A stretch of DNA of 64,000 nucleotides from Oceanicaulis sp. MMSF_3324 (GTDB lineage: Bacteria; Pseudomonadota; Alphaproteobacteria; Caulobacterales; Maricaulaceae): contig NZ_JASHIU010000001.1 of assembly GCF_030733545.1 (NCBI RefSeq), forward strand, positions 558,001-622,000, read 5' to 3'. Shown here in pieces: positions 50,344 to 59,128 of this stretch; the stretch's first letter is position 1, and each line of letters begins with the position of its first letter. The translations under genes and the position numbers were made by a program. The notes under the pieces were generated by a model. The model had not been told where the DNA came from and made no database searches. It saw nothing but the letters and a program-made list of their open reading frames with translations.

Positions 50344-52500
50344 ATGACCAAGATTGATCGTTTGCTGGGCGGCGCAGCGCTTTGCGCGCTGGCCCTGGCG
50401 GTTCCCGCTTATGCTCAGGATGCTGAGACGACCGAAGATGTGATCATCGTCACCGGCTCCCAGGTTGAACTCAACCAGGTCTTTGAAGGCGGCCAGGTCG
50501 CGCGCGGCGCGCGCAATGGTCTGCTGGGCAATGTGGATTTCCTGGACTCCCCCTTCACCACGACCGCCTACACCGCCGAGCTGATCGAGAACCAGCAGGC
50601 GCGCGGCATTGGCGACGTGCTCGCCAACAACCCGCAAGTGCGTCTGGCCAAGGGGTTCGGGAACTTCCAGGAACTCTATGTGGTGCGCGGTTTCCCGGTC
50701 TATTCCGACGACATGACGCTCAATGGCGTCTACGGCATCCTGCCGCGCCAGTATGTGGCGGCTGAGCTGGTCGAGCGCGTCGAAGTGTTCTCCGGCGCCA
50801 ATGCCTTCCTCAACGGCGCGGCCCCGGGCGGTTCGGGCGTGGGCGGCGCGTTCAATCTCGTGCCCAAGCGCGCCGGTGAAGACGATCTCACGCGCGTCAC
50901 CCTGGGTTTTGAAGGCCGCTCACATGGCTATGCCGCGCTGGATCTGAGCCGCCGCTTTGGCGCGCAGGACGAGCTGGGCGTGCGCTTTAACGGAGCGCTG
51001 CGCGAGGGCGAAACCGCGATCGAGGACCAGGACCGCAGCCTGAACCTCTTCACCCTGGGGCTCAGCTATGAAACCGACCGCCTGCGCCTGTCGGCGGACC
51101 TGGGCTGGCAGGACCACCATATTGATGCCCCGCGCCCGCAGGTGACGCCGCTGGGCGCCATTCCGGCCGTGCCCGAAGCGGATGTGAACTACGCCCAGCC
51201 CTGGACCTTTACCGATGAGCAGCAGCTCTTTGGCGTGGTGCGGGCGGAAATGGATTTCAGCGATGTCGTCACCGGCTGGCTGGCCGTGGGCGCCCGTGAT
51301 GGCGAAGAAGCCAATGTGCTGGCCAATCCCAGCGCCGGCGCATCGGGCGTAACGTCCGCCTATCGTTTCGACAATGCGCGGGCGGACCAGGTGATCAGCG
51401 CCGACGCTGGCCTGCGTGCAGATGTGTGGACGGGCGAGATCGGCCACCGCCTGGTGGCGTCCGTTTCCGGCATCCACAGCGAATCTGACAATGCCTACGC
51501 CTTTTCGAGCTTTGCCGGCTTTGCGGGTGATCTGAACGACCCCTTCGCCGCGCCTCAACCGGCGGCGGACTTCTTTGTCGGCGGCGATCTCGACAATCCC
51601 GGCAAGACCGAGGAAGTCACCAACACCAGTTTCGCCCTGGCCGACACGATGAGCCTTCTGGAGGGCCGAGTGCTCGCCACCGTGGGGCTGCGCTGGCAGG
51701 CCATTGATGCGGCGAGCTTTGACTACAATACCGGCGCCGAGCTGAGCCGGTATGAAGACGATGCGATCACCCCGGCCTTCGGTCTGGTTTATCGCGCCTC
51801 GGACGCGGTGTCGCTGTACGCCAACTATGCCGAGAGCCTGCAGCCGGGGCAGACCGCGCCGGCCAGTTCGGGCGGCACGCCGATCGTGAACGCCGGTGAA
51901 GTGCTGGCCCCGTTCCGCGGCGAGCAGATGGAAGCGGGTGTGAAGTATGATGCGGGCGCTTTTGGCGTCACCGCAAACCTGTTCGAACTGACCCAGCCGA
52001 GCGCCATCGTGGTGGGCGACCGCTTCACCGATGGCGGCGAGCAGCGCACGCGCGGCGCAGAACTGACCGTGTTCGGCGAGCCGGTCGAGGGCTTGCGCCT
52101 GATCGGCGGCGCGACCTGGCTGGACGCCGAGCAGGTCCGGACCCAGGGCGGGCTGAATGAAGGCAATGCGGTTGTGGGCGTGCCGGAACTCCAGGCCAGC
52201 TTCAATGCCGAATGGGATGCGCGCTTCCTGCCCGGCCTCGTTCTGGAGGGGCGCGTCATCTATACCGGCGAGCAATACCCCAGCGCCGATAACACGCTCG
52301 AAATCCCGGCCTGGGCGCGGTTTGATGCGGGCGTGCGGTACAGCTTCGAAGCCCAGGGTCGGCCCACCGCCCTGCGCGCGCGGGTGGAAAACCTGCTCGA
52401 TGATGATTACTGGGCCTCGACCGGCGGCTTCCCGGGCGCGAACTATCTGGTGCAGGGCGAGCCGCGCACCGTGCGCGTGTCGGTGAGCACCGACTTCTAG
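50344..52500 (+). CDS. TonB-dependent siderophore receptor
   Basis: 718 residues from ATG 50344; in-frame codons upstream overlap the Fur box. A signal peptide ends near AYA-QDA (about residue 24). The TonB-box-like DVIIVTGS, the plug (IGDVLANNPQVRLAKGFGNFQELYVVRGF, in parts) and a barrel ending in VSVSTDF with terminal Phe fit the siderophore-receptor subfamily (FhuA/FpvA-like). FRAP/NPNL haem boxes are absent, in contrast to the receptor at 7107. It is followed after 10 bases by a PepSY reductase-like gene, a typical siderophore-iron release partner. Confidence 0.92.
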   Translation: MTKIDRLLGGAALCALALAVPAYAQDAETTEDVIIVTGSQVELNQVFEGGQVARGARNGLLGNVDFLDSPFTTTAYTAELIENQQARGIGDVLANNPQVRLAKGFGNFQELYVVRGFPVYSDDMTLNGVYGILPRQYVAAELVERVEVFSGANAFLNGAAPGGSGVGGAFNLVPKRAGEDDLTRVTLGFEGRSHGYAALDLSRRFGAQDELGVRFNGALREGETAIEDQDRSLNLFTLGLSYETDRLRLSADLGWQDHHIDAPRPQVTPLGAIPAVPEADVNYAQPWTFTDEQQLFGVVRAEMDFSDVVTGWLAVGARDGEEANVLANPSAGASGVTSAYRFDNARADQVISADAGLRADVWTGEIGHRLVASVSGIHSESDNAYAFSSFAGFAGDLNDPFAAPQPAADFFVGGDLDNPGKTEEVTNTSFALADTMSLLEGRVLATVGLRWQAIDAASFDYNTGAELSRYEDDAITPAFGLVYRASDAVSLYANYAESLQPGQTAPASSGGTPIVNAGEVLAPFRGEQMEAGVKYDAGAFGVTANLFELTQPSAIVVGDRFTDGGEQRTRGAELTVFGEPVEGLRLIGGATWLDAEQVRTQGGLNEGNAVVGVPELQASFNAEWDARFLPGLVLEGRVIYTGEQYPSADNTLEIPAWARFDAGVRYSFEAQGRPTALRARVENLLDDDYWASTGGFPGANYLVQGEPRTVRVSVSTDF

Positions 52501-52510
52501 GCGAGGCAAG

Positions 52511-53644
52511 ATGACCCAATCGGCGATCCGGCTCTGGAGCGGCATTCACACTTGGACGTCCCTGGTGTGCACGCTGTTCCTGCTCATGCTGTGCGTGACC
52601 GGATTGCCGATCATCTTCCATGACGAGTTCGAGGCGGCGCTGAACCCGTCCGAATTCACGCCAGGCAATCCGGACGGTCCGATGCTGGATCTCGATCAGA
52701 TCCTCGACCGCTCCCTGGACAATCGCCCCGGCGAGGTTCCGCTCTTCATGAGCTTTGACATCGACCGTCCCGTGGTGAACGTCACCACCGGGCCGACGCC
52801 GGATGCGCCAGGCGGGGCGATGTGGTTTGAGCGGTTCGATCAGACCGACGGCTCCATTGTCGCCGCCCCGGCCGATGCGGGCGGGATCATGGATTTCCTG
52901 GTCCAGCTTCACACCGACATGTTCCTGGGGCTGCCCGGCAAGCTCTTTCTGGGCGCGATGGGGGTCAGCTTCCTCCTCGCCATCATATCCGGCGTGGTGC
53001 TGTACTGGCCGTTCATGCGCAAGCACCGCTTCGGCCTGTTGCGCCTGGAGCGGTCGGCCCGCACCAAATGGCTCGATTATCACAACCTTCTGGGCGTGGT
53101 GACGCTGGGCTGGGTGATGGTGGTGGGCGGCACCGGCGTGATCAATACGCTTGATGACGTGATCTACGGGTATTGGCGCGACGCGGCGCTGGCGGATCTG
53201 ATCGCCGACTATCCGGATCGAGACGTCCCGACGCCCGAGGAGATGGCCTCGCTTGATCAGGCGGTGAGGGCTGCGATCGAGGCTGCGCCGAACATGACCT
53301 TGCAGTTCGTGGCGTTTCCGGGCGGGACCTTCTCGACCGATTTTCATTACGCCATCTTCCTGCATGGCGACACGCCGCTGACCGAGCATCTGATTGCGCC
53401 GGTGCTGGTGGATGCGGTGACGGGCGAGGTGGCCGGCTTGCGCGAGATGCCCTGGTACACCAAGGCGCTGGCGCTGTCCCAGCCCTTGCATTTCGGTGAT
53501 TACGCCGGTCTGCCGCTGAAGATCCTCTGGGCGCTTCTGGACCTTCTGACCATCGTGGTGCTGGTCAGCGGTTTGTATCTGTGGGGCGTGCGCAAGGGCT
53601 ATCTGAAGGGCGCGCGGCGGCGTGACGATGAGGTTCCGGCATGA
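52511..53644 (+). CDS. PepSY-associated membrane protein, PiuB/FoxB-like
   Basis: 377 residues with four main membrane helices near 15-35, 145-168, 195-218 and 335-360. Histidines near the membrane faces (WSGIHTWTSL, LVQLHTDMFLG, WLDYHNLLGVV, LSQPLHFGDY) suit haem or iron redox centres. PepSY-type proteins of this kind (PiuB, FoxB, FegB) are linked to ferrisiderophore reduction or uptake at the inner membrane. It sits directly behind a Fur-box-preceded receptor and its stop overlaps the next start (ATGA). Confidence 0.9.
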   Translation: MTQSAIRLWSGIHTWTSLVCTLFLLMLCVTGLPIIFHDEFEAALNPSEFTPGNPDGPMLDLDQILDRSLDNRPGEVPLFMSFDIDRPVVNVTTGPTPDAPGGAMWFERFDQTDGSIVAAPADAGGIMDFLVQLHTDMFLGLPGKLFLGAMGVSFLLAIISGVVLYWPFMRKHRFGLLRLERSARTKWLDYHNLLGVVTLGWVMVVGGTGVINTLDDVIYGYWRDAALADLIADYPDRDVPTPEEMASLDQAVRAAIEAAPNMTLQFVAFPGGTFSTDFHYAIFLHGDTPLTEHLIAPVLVDAVTGEVAGLREMPWYTKALALSQPLHFGDYAGLPLKILWALLDLLTIVVLVSGLYLWGVRKGYLKGARRRDDEVPA

Positions 53645-53820
53645 CCCGGCTCTGGCGCGTCTTCGCCTGGCCGCTCCTGATCCTGGGCCTGAGCCTGTTT
53701 GGCCTGATCATCTCGCTCGTCGGCAATGGCCTGTGGGATGTGGCGGGTTGGATCGGCCTGTTCAGCCCGCTCGCGGCCCTGGTCTGGGCGCGCTTTGTCC
53801 GCGCCCCGTCAAACGCCTAG
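53641..53820 (+). CDS. Small two-helix membrane protein, 59 residues
   Basis: ATG 53641 overlaps the PepSY gene stop by four bases (ATGA), giving 59 residues with two hydrophobic segments: FAWPLLILGLSLFGLIISLV (about 8-27) and WIGLFSPLAALVWARF (about 37-52). There is no recognised family. Translational coupling and position in the iron-uptake operon support it as a real gene, perhaps an accessory subunit of the PepSY reductase. It overlaps the convergent SDR gene by four bases. Confidence 0.78.
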   Translation: MTRLWRVFAWPLLILGLSLFGLIISLVGNGLWDVAGWIGLFSPLAALVWARFVRAPSNA

Positions 53821-54635
53821 TCCTCGTAGTCTTCGGGCTTCATCGTGTAATTGAGGGCCAGACGGCCACCATCGGCGTAGATGCATTCGCCGGTGATATA
53901 GCTGGCGTCCTTGTTGGCGAGGAACCAGGCGACGCCTGCAATCTCGTCCGGATCGCCCAGCCGGTTCAACGGGGTCCGTGACAGGATGCGCTGCATGGCT
54001 TCGCGATCATCGGCCACCGCCTTGAGAATGTCGGTATTGATCGAGCCCGGCCCGATGGCGTTCACCCGCACGCCCCAGGGCGCCAGCGCCAGGGCCATGG
54101 ACTTGGTCATCTGATTGAGCGCGCCCTTGCTCATCGTATAGGCGAGCTGGTCGGGCAGGGAGACCACCGCATTGACCGAGCTCATATTGATGATGGCGTA
54201 GCGCTTGCGGCAATCCTCGGCGCGCGCCTGTTCTTCCTCGATCTGTTCGACCATCTGTTTGGAGGCCGCCTTGGCCACCAGGAAGGCGCCGCGCAGATTG
54301 ACGTTCATCACCGCGTTGAAATCGTCAAAGGACAGGTCAAGCACATCGCCCTTGGCCAGTCGTGCGGCGTTGTTGACCAGAATGTCCACGCGGTCAAAGG
54401 CCGAGCGGGTTTCGGCCATGAGGTTGGCGACGGCGAGCTTGTCGGACACGTCGCAGCTGACATAGAGCGCGCGTTCCTTGCCGGAGTTGAGCGTTTCGAC
54501 CAGCGCTTCGCCCGCATCATCATCTATGTCGGCGACCACGACACGCAGGCCTTCCTCGACAAAGCGCCGTGCGCAGGCTGCGCCAATGCCCTTGGCGCCG
54601 CCCGTGATGATGGCCACGCGATCCGATACGGCCAT
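53817..54635 (-). CDS. Short-chain dehydrogenase/reductase
   Basis: 272 residues from ATG 54635, which has GGAG eight bases upstream; a further-upstream start would add 12 residues of no SDR character. Classical SDR motifs: TGGAKGIG cofactor site, LVNNAA, MSSVNA with catalytic serine, YTMSK with Tyr and Lys, and the C-terminal GECIYADGG. An Asp after the second strand (VVADIDDD) points to NAD preference. An insertion after the fourth helix (EQIEEEQARAEDCRKRYA) is longer than usual. Substrate unknown. Confidence 0.92.
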   Translation of the reverse strand: MAVSDRVAIITGGAKGIGAACARRFVEEGLRVVVADIDDDAGEALVETLNSGKERALYVSCDVSDKLAVANLMAETRSAFDRVDILVNNAARLAKGDVLDLSFDDFNAVMNVNLRGAFLVAKAASKQMVEQIEEEQARAEDCRKRYAIINMSSVNAVVSLPDQLAYTMSKGALNQMTKSMALALAPWGVRVNAIGPGSINTDILKAVADDREAMQRILSRTPLNRLGDPDEIAGVAWFLANKDASYITGECIYADGGRLALNYTMKPEDYED

Positions 54636-54721
54636 GAGAGTACTCCACTTCCCAAAATCGCCGGCGATCAAACAGTGGCCGGACGTGTCTGTAAACCACT
54701 CAGTCAGTCACGATGAAGGGC

Positions 54722-55588
54722 TTAAGGGGCGTCGCTGAAGACGCGCTCGTAATCGGCGGCCACTTCGGGATCATCGGGCGATTGCTCATGCGCCAACGCG
54801 AAGAGCCGGCGCGCCTCGTCCGTTTCACCGATCTGCTCCAGCGCAGAGGCGAGCGAATGGGTGATCGAGCCTTCGTCGGGCGCAGCTTCAGACGCGGCGC
54901 GGCAGGTCGACAATCCGTCTGCGGCGCGGCCATCCTTCACCAGCGCCCAGCACAGCGCGTTCAGGGCGCCCGGATCGTCCGGCGCCAGGGCCACTGCTTC
55001 TCGCGCATCCTCGACCGCCATCTCGGTCAGGCCCATTTCCACAAAGGCGGCGGAGCGCCCGATCCAGGCCGAAGCGTAATCGGGTTCCGAGCGCACGGCG
55101 GCGTCAAAAGCGGCGACGGCCTCTTCAGGGCGGTCCAGATCCAGATACGCCGAGCCGGTCAGCACCGCGGTGAACCCGTCTTCGGGAATGCGTTCGCGCG
55201 CGATCTCGAGATCGGTGATGGCGTCCTCAGCCCGGTCAAGCTGCAGATAGGCGGCGGCCCGGTTGCGGCGGATCAGCGGATTGTCCACATCGCCGTCATT
55301 GGCTTCGACCAGGGCGAAGATCTGGTTGTAGGCGATCAGCGCCTCTTCAGACCGGGCGCTGGCCAGATACGCTGCGCCCAGCCGGGCGCGCAATTCCGCC
55401 TCTTGCGGCCAGTCATAGAACTGATCGGCGAGGCAGTCCTGGAAGGCGGTGATGGCGGCGTCCGCGTCATTGGCCGACAGCGCCACATAGCCTTCGGGAC
55501 AAAGCTCCTCGCGGGTCTGGGCTTGTGCCGTTGCCGGCAGCAGGCACAACACAGCAAAAAACGTCAGAAGGCGGACGGGTTTAAGCAC
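54722..55588 (-). CDS. Exported TPR-repeat protein
   Basis: 288 residues from GTG 55588. A signal peptide (LLTFFAVLCLLPATAQA) is followed by about six TPR units, for example AELRARLGAAYLASARSEEA, NRAAAYLQLDRAEDAITDL, GSAYLDLDRPEEAVAAFDA and GRSAAFVEMGLTEMAVEDA. A Cys pair (ELCPEGY; FQDCLAD) may form a disulfide near the N-terminus. Periplasmic scaffold; partner unknown. No strong ribosome site is seen, and the gene lies downstream of a terminator belonging to the DUF465 gene. Confidence 0.85.
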   Translation of the reverse strand: MLKPVRLLTFFAVLCLLPATAQAQTREELCPEGYVALSANDADAAITAFQDCLADQFYDWPQEAELRARLGAAYLASARSEEALIAYNQIFALVEANDGDVDNPLIRRNRAAAYLQLDRAEDAITDLEIARERIPEDGFTAVLTGSAYLDLDRPEEAVAAFDAAVRSEPDYASAWIGRSAAFVEMGLTEMAVEDAREAVALAPDDPGALNALCWALVKDGRAADGLSTCRAASEAAPDEGSITHSLASALEQIGETDEARRLFALAHEQSPDDPEVAADYERVFSDAP

Positions 55589-55614
55589 GGGCGGGCTCGA
55601 TCTTCAGCAAGGAA

Positions 55615-55649
55615 TAAAAGAAAAGGGCGGACGTGATGTCCGCCCTTTT
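55615..55649 (-). terminator. Intrinsic terminator after DUF465 gene
   Basis: On the minus strand AAAAGGGCGGAC (55649-55638) pairs with GTCCGCCCTTTT (55632-55621), loop ATCAC, followed by CTTTTATT. Confidence 0.85.
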
Positions 55650-55672
55650 GATCAGGCTAGCAGCTCGCGCCG

Positions 55673-55843
55673 TTATTGTCGTCGCCTGAGCGCCTCGATC
55701 TCTTCTTTCAGTTTAAGTTTTTGTTTTTTAAGGGCGGCTACCTGGAGGGTGTCGATGGAAGGGCTTTTCATTTCTTCGACAATCAGATGGTCCAGTTTGT
55801 CGTGTCGGGCGTCCAGTTCACGAATACGCGCGTCAGTGGCCAT
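55673..55843 (-). CDS. DUF465 (YdcH-like) small protein
   Basis: 56 residues from ATG 55843, six bases after AGGGAGG; a longer frame to 55900 lacks a ribosome site. The helical hairpin pattern RIRELDARHDKLDHLI...LKKQKLKLKEEIEALRR is DUF465. Function unknown. A second DUF465 gene lies at 57158, on the other side of ubiX, in opposite orientation. Confidence 0.85.
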   Translation of the reverse strand: MATDARIRELDARHDKLDHLIVEEMKSPSIDTLQVAALKKQKLKLKEEIEALRRRQ

Positions 55844-55940
55844 TAATGCCTCCCTTGCTGTAGGACGTACATTGAACCATTTGATAGCGCGGTCTGACAA
55901 TTCAAATTCGATTGCGACATTTTAACGGAGTTAACTCGCG

Positions 55941-56555
55941 GTGACGGAACTGACGCCAGATCGGCTCGTGGTTGGAATTTCCGGCGCATCGGGCGTGGTT
56001 TACGCGATGCGGGCGCTGGAGGCGCTCCGACAATTAGGTGTGGAAAGTCATGTGGTGGCCTCCAAGGCGGCCGAAATGACCCTGTCCTATGAGATGGGCG
56101 AGAAGCCCTCCATCCTGCGAGAGCGATCCGATTTTCTCTACAAGCAGGCCGATGTGGGCGCCTCGATCGCCTCGGGCTCGTTCAAGACGCGCGGCATGCT
56201 GATCACGCCATGTTCGGTGCGCACCATGAGCGAGATCGCCACTGGCGTGACCTCTTCGCTGCTCACCCGCGCCGCAGACGTGGTGCTCAAGGAGCGCCGG
56301 TTGCTCGTGCTGATGGTGCGCGAGACGCCGTTTCATCTGGGCCATTTGCGGACCATGACGCAGCTGGCGGAAATGGGGGCGGTCATCCTGCCGCCCCTGC
56401 CAGCGTTCTACGCCCATCCCGAAAGCGTGGACGACATCATCAACCAGTCTGTGGGCCGGGCGCTCGACCTGTTCGGGCTTGACTGGGACGCCACCAAACG
56501 CTGGGGCGAGGATCTGGAACAGGGTCGCCGCCCCCAGGCGCGTACGCAAGGATGA
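55941..56555 (+). CDS. ubiX: Flavin prenyltransferase UbiX
   Basis: 204 residues from GTG 55941. RLVVGISGASGVVYAMRALE at the start, then LITPCSVRTMSEIATGVTSSLLTRAADV and RLLVLMVRETPFHLGHLRTM (in parts) match UbiX, which attaches dimethylallyl to FMN to make the prenyl-FMN cofactor for the UbiD decarboxylase in ubiquinone synthesis. No ubiD is in the window. A COQ9 homologue 5 kb away also belongs to ubiquinone biosynthesis. Its stop overlaps the next start. Confidence 0.95.
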   Translation: MTELTPDRLVVGISGASGVVYAMRALEALRQLGVESHVVASKAAEMTLSYEMGEKPSILRERSDFLYKQADVGASIASGSFKTRGMLITPCSVRTMSEIATGVTSSLLTRAADVVLKERRLLVLMVRETPFHLGHLRTMTQLAEMGAVILPPLPAFYAHPESVDDIINQSVGRALDLFGLDWDATKRWGEDLEQGRRPQARTQG

Positions 56556-57037
56556 GCGCCTTCTGGAACTTCTCTGTCCGGCTTTACGCTCAGGACGGGG
56601 TGAAGCCGGCTTGCCTGGCGCTGCAGGCGGGCGGCATGGATGTGAATGTGGGCCTGTGGATCGTCTGGTCCTGCGTCAACGGTCGCGATCCGGGGCCGGC
56701 TCTGGGGCAGGCGGTGGAGCTGTCATCCCTGTGGAGCGCGCAGGTGGTCAAACCCTTGCGCAGCGCGCGCGATCATCTCAAGCATCCCATGGCCAGCATG
56801 GAGGCTGACGCCGCCCGGGCCTTGCGCAAAAGCGTGCTTGCCGCCGAGCTTGAAGCGGAAAAGCTTGAACAGCATGCGCTGGAAGCGCTGACCCAATCCT
56901 GCCCTGAAACCGGCGATATGGACCGGCGGGATCTGGCGCTCAAACGCTTGCAGGACTATGCCGCCCGGCTCGGTTCAAGCGCGGCCTGTGCAGGCCAGTT
57001 TGTGGAAAACGTTTTCGAGACGACCAAAAATGTGTAA
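56552..57037 (+). CDS. TIGR02444 family protein
   Basis: 161 residues, ATG overlapping the ubiX stop by four bases. FWNFSVRLYAQDGVKPACLALQ and DVNVGLWIVWSC match TIGR02444 (DUF2390), a helical family of unknown function often near ubiX or purE-type loci in alphaproteobacteria. No signal or membrane anchor. Confidence 0.82.
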   Translation: MSAFWNFSVRLYAQDGVKPACLALQAGGMDVNVGLWIVWSCVNGRDPGPALGQAVELSSLWSAQVVKPLRSARDHLKHPMASMEADAARALRKSVLAAELEAEKLEQHALEALTQSCPETGDMDRRDLALKRLQDYAARLGSSAACAGQFVENVFETTKNV

Positions 57038-57157
57038 TATAGACAGCCTCGAAACGGAGTGAGCGCAAGCGAGACGCTTTGGCGCCCGAGGTCTTTTCGA
57101 CAATCCACTCAGCCGGATAGTCCGGCTTGCGTCTGATTGAAGAGGTCGGTCACGGCT

Positions 57158-57367
57158 ATGGATGGCGAGTTCGACGAAACCGCGCTCAAGCGCAAGCTCG
57201 AAGATCTGCAGATTGAGCACCGCACGCTGGACGAGGAAGTCTCGGCCCTTGCGGCCTGTGGCGTATCCGATCAGCTCAAACTGGTGCGGCTCAAGCGCCG
57301 CAAGCTGGCCCTGAAAGACGAGATCTATCGTCTTGAAGACATCCTGAACCCGGACATCATCGCCTAG
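57158..57367 (+). CDS. Second DUF465 small protein
   Basis: 69 residues from ATG 57158. LKRKLEDLQIEHRTLDEEVSALAACG then LKLVRLKRRKLALKDEIYRLEDI (in parts) form the DUF465 helical hairpin. The ribosome site (GAGG) is 13 bases from ATG, longer than ideal. A perfect 7-bp hairpin AGCCGGA-TAG-TCCGGCT (57111-57127) lies in the leader, without a T run. It is convergent with the diguanylate cyclase gene, stops separated by nine bases. Confidence 0.82.
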   Translation: MDGEFDETALKRKLEDLQIEHRTLDEEVSALAACGVSDQLKLVRLKRRKLALKDEIYRLEDILNPDIIA

Positions 57368-57376
57368 GGGCGCAGT

Positions 57377-58108
57377 TTAGCCAGCCGCCCGACCCTTGAC
57401 CGCTTGCTTGTGCGCGTACATCGCCGCATCGGCGGCCGCCAGCGCATCTTCGGGGGCGACCCCGTTGGACAGGGCGTGTACGCCCCAGGCGGCGCCCAGC
57501 TTCAAAGTCTTGCCATTATGCGTGATCGAGGCGTCCGAGATCGCCTTGGCCAGATCGCCCGCCTTCTGACGCGCGGCGCTTTCGGGCGTCAGGGTCAGCA
57601 CGATGCCGAACTCGTCACCGCCCAAGCGGCCCACGGCGTCGGTTTCACGCACATGATCTGTGATCAGATTGGCGACCTGTTCCAGGGCCGCGTCGCCGGC
57701 GGCATGGCCGTGCTCGTCATTGATTTGCTTGAAGCCGTTGAGATCAATGTAGATCAGGCTTGAAGGCGCGCCATGGCGCTCGGCCAGGGACAGCGCCTTG
57801 GACACTTCCCGCAGGAAGGCGCGACGGTTGAACACGGGCAAGAGCGCGTCCCGGTCCGCCAGGCTTTCCAGATCCCGGATGCGACCGCGCAGGGCCTCGG
57901 TTTCCCGACGCAACTGGTCCACCTCACCCATCAGCGACAGCAAGGCGCGTTGTACGTTCGGCGTCAGCTCGGCTTCGGGCACGCCCATGATGGACGCGCT
58001 GTCTGTCGGTGCGCTCGTTCCCTTGGGCGCTGCAGAAGTGCGCCGGGTCTCTTCACGACGACCCACCGGGCCGGCGCCAGCGAGCGGACCGCCGGATCGA
58101 ATTCGCAT
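57377..58108 (-). CDS. Diguanylate cyclase (GGDEF domain)
   Basis: 243 residues, cytosolic. After a disordered, charged N-terminus (1-45), a coiled coil (about 55-85, VDQLRRETEALRGRIRDLE) leads into a GGDEF domain: SLIYIDLNGFKQINDEHGHAAGD and the active-site GGDEF (163-167). The product-inhibition I-site RxxD is present as RETD (154-157), exactly five residues before GGDEF. It should make c-di-GMP with feedback control, probably activated by coiled-coil dimerisation; the layout is like Caulobacter DgcB. Confidence 0.92.
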   Translation of the reverse strand: MRIRSGGPLAGAGPVGRREETRRTSAAPKGTSAPTDSASIMGVPEAELTPNVQRALLSLMGEVDQLRRETEALRGRIRDLESLADRDALLPVFNRRAFLREVSKALSLAERHGAPSSLIYIDLNGFKQINDEHGHAAGDAALEQVANLITDHVRETDAVGRLGGDEFGIVLTLTPESAARQKAGDLAKAISDASITHNGKTLKLGAAWGVHALSNGVAPEDALAAADAAMYAHKQAVKGRAAG

Positions 58109-58239
58109 GTCGCGGGCTCCATGAGACAGGTCTCGCCCGGTAACCCTCGGTGAGTGTGGTAAAAAAAACGTTCACTCATCTCAGATCGATCTGTGTCCGA
58201 ACTGGACGAAATAATATTCAAAGCATCATGAATTATTGA

Positions 58240-58283
58240 ATTGAGTGCGGGTCAGCGCCATTATGAAAGCGGGTCAGCTCAAT
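58240..58283. promoter_or_regulatory. Direct and inverted repeats upstream of arsH
   Basis: GCGGGTCAGC occurs twice (58247-58256 and 58269-58278), 22 bases apart start to start, about two helical turns. The pair is bracketed by ATTGAG (58240-58245) and CTCAAT (58278-58283). It lies 32 bases before the arsH start, a fitting place for a regulator, but it does not look like a known ArsR operator. Confidence 0.4.
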
Positions 58284-58314
58284 CAGGGGCGACCGCGATC
58301 TCCGGAGTGGCGCT

Positions 58315-59040
58315 GTGTCTGATCTTGTTGGCAAGTCCATGCCCAACCTAGTGACCGAGTGTATTCGGCCCATCGACAAGGACGCTCTGGCGCCCCTGGG
58401 CCAGATGACGCACAAGCCGCGCATCCTGCTGCTGTACGGCTCCCTGCGTGAGCGGTCCTTTTCGCGGTTCGCGGCGATGGAAGCCGCGCGTCTTCTGGAG
58501 CTGTTCGGCGCAGAAACGCGCATCTTTCACGCGGACGGCTTGCCGCTCCCCGATGATGCCGAGGCCGATCACCCCAAGGTGGCCGAACTGCGTGACCTGG
58601 TGACCTGGTCGGAAGGCATGGTCTGGTGCAGCCCCGAACGCCATGGCGCGATGACGGCGGTGCTCAAGGCGCAGATCGACTGGATTCCGCTGGCGCTGGG
58701 GGCGGTGCGGCCGACCCAGGGCAAGACGCTGGCGTTGATGCAGGTCTCGGGCGGATCGCAAAGTTTCAATGCCCTCAACCAGATGCGAGTGTTGGGCCGC
58801 TGGATGCGGATGATCACCATCCCCAACCAGTCCTCGATCCCCAAGGCGTTTCTGGAGTTTGATGAAGCGGGCCGGATGAAGCCGTCCGGGCTCTATGACC
58901 GCATCGTCGATGTCATGGAAGAGCTGGTGAAGTTCACCCTGATGACCCGTGAACAGGCGGACTATCTCGTGGACCGGTATTCCGAACGCAAGGAAAGCGC
59001 AGAGGAATTGATGGCGCGTGTGAACCAGCGCTCGCTCTGA
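58315..59040 (+). CDS. arsH: ArsH-type NADPH-dependent FMN reductase
   Basis: 241 residues from GTG 58315 (GGAG eight bases upstream). [18 protein letters not shown] binds FMN phosphate; [41 protein letters not shown] (in parts) and [10 protein letters not shown] are closely ArsH. ArsH is an FMN oxidoreductase that oxidises methylarsenite and some organoarsenicals or reduces quinones and azo dyes. No arsR, arsB, arsC or acr3 is adjacent, so a stand-alone oxidoreductase role is possible. Confidence 0.93.
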   Translation: MSDLVGKSMPNLVTECIRPIDKDALAPLGQMTHKPRILLLYGSLRERSFSRFAAMEAARLLELFGAETRIFHADGLPLPDDAEADHPKVAELRDLVTWSEGMVWCSPERHGAMTAVLKAQIDWIPLALGAVRPTQGKTLALMQVSGGSQSFNALNQMRVLGRWMRMITIPNQSSIPKAFLEFDEAGRMKPSGLYDRIVDVMEELVKFTLMTREQADYLVDRYSERKESAEELMARVNQRSL

Positions 59041-59128
59041 ATACAGTGCAGATATGGGTTTTGCTTGACCGAAAGCGCGCCGCGGTTAAGTTGGCGTGCT
59101 TTCCAATCGCCTGTCAGGCAAGGCTATT

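Noticed and set aside
55923-55935. TTAA-N5-TTAA before ubiX
   Set aside because: Spacing wrong for CtrA; probably chance.
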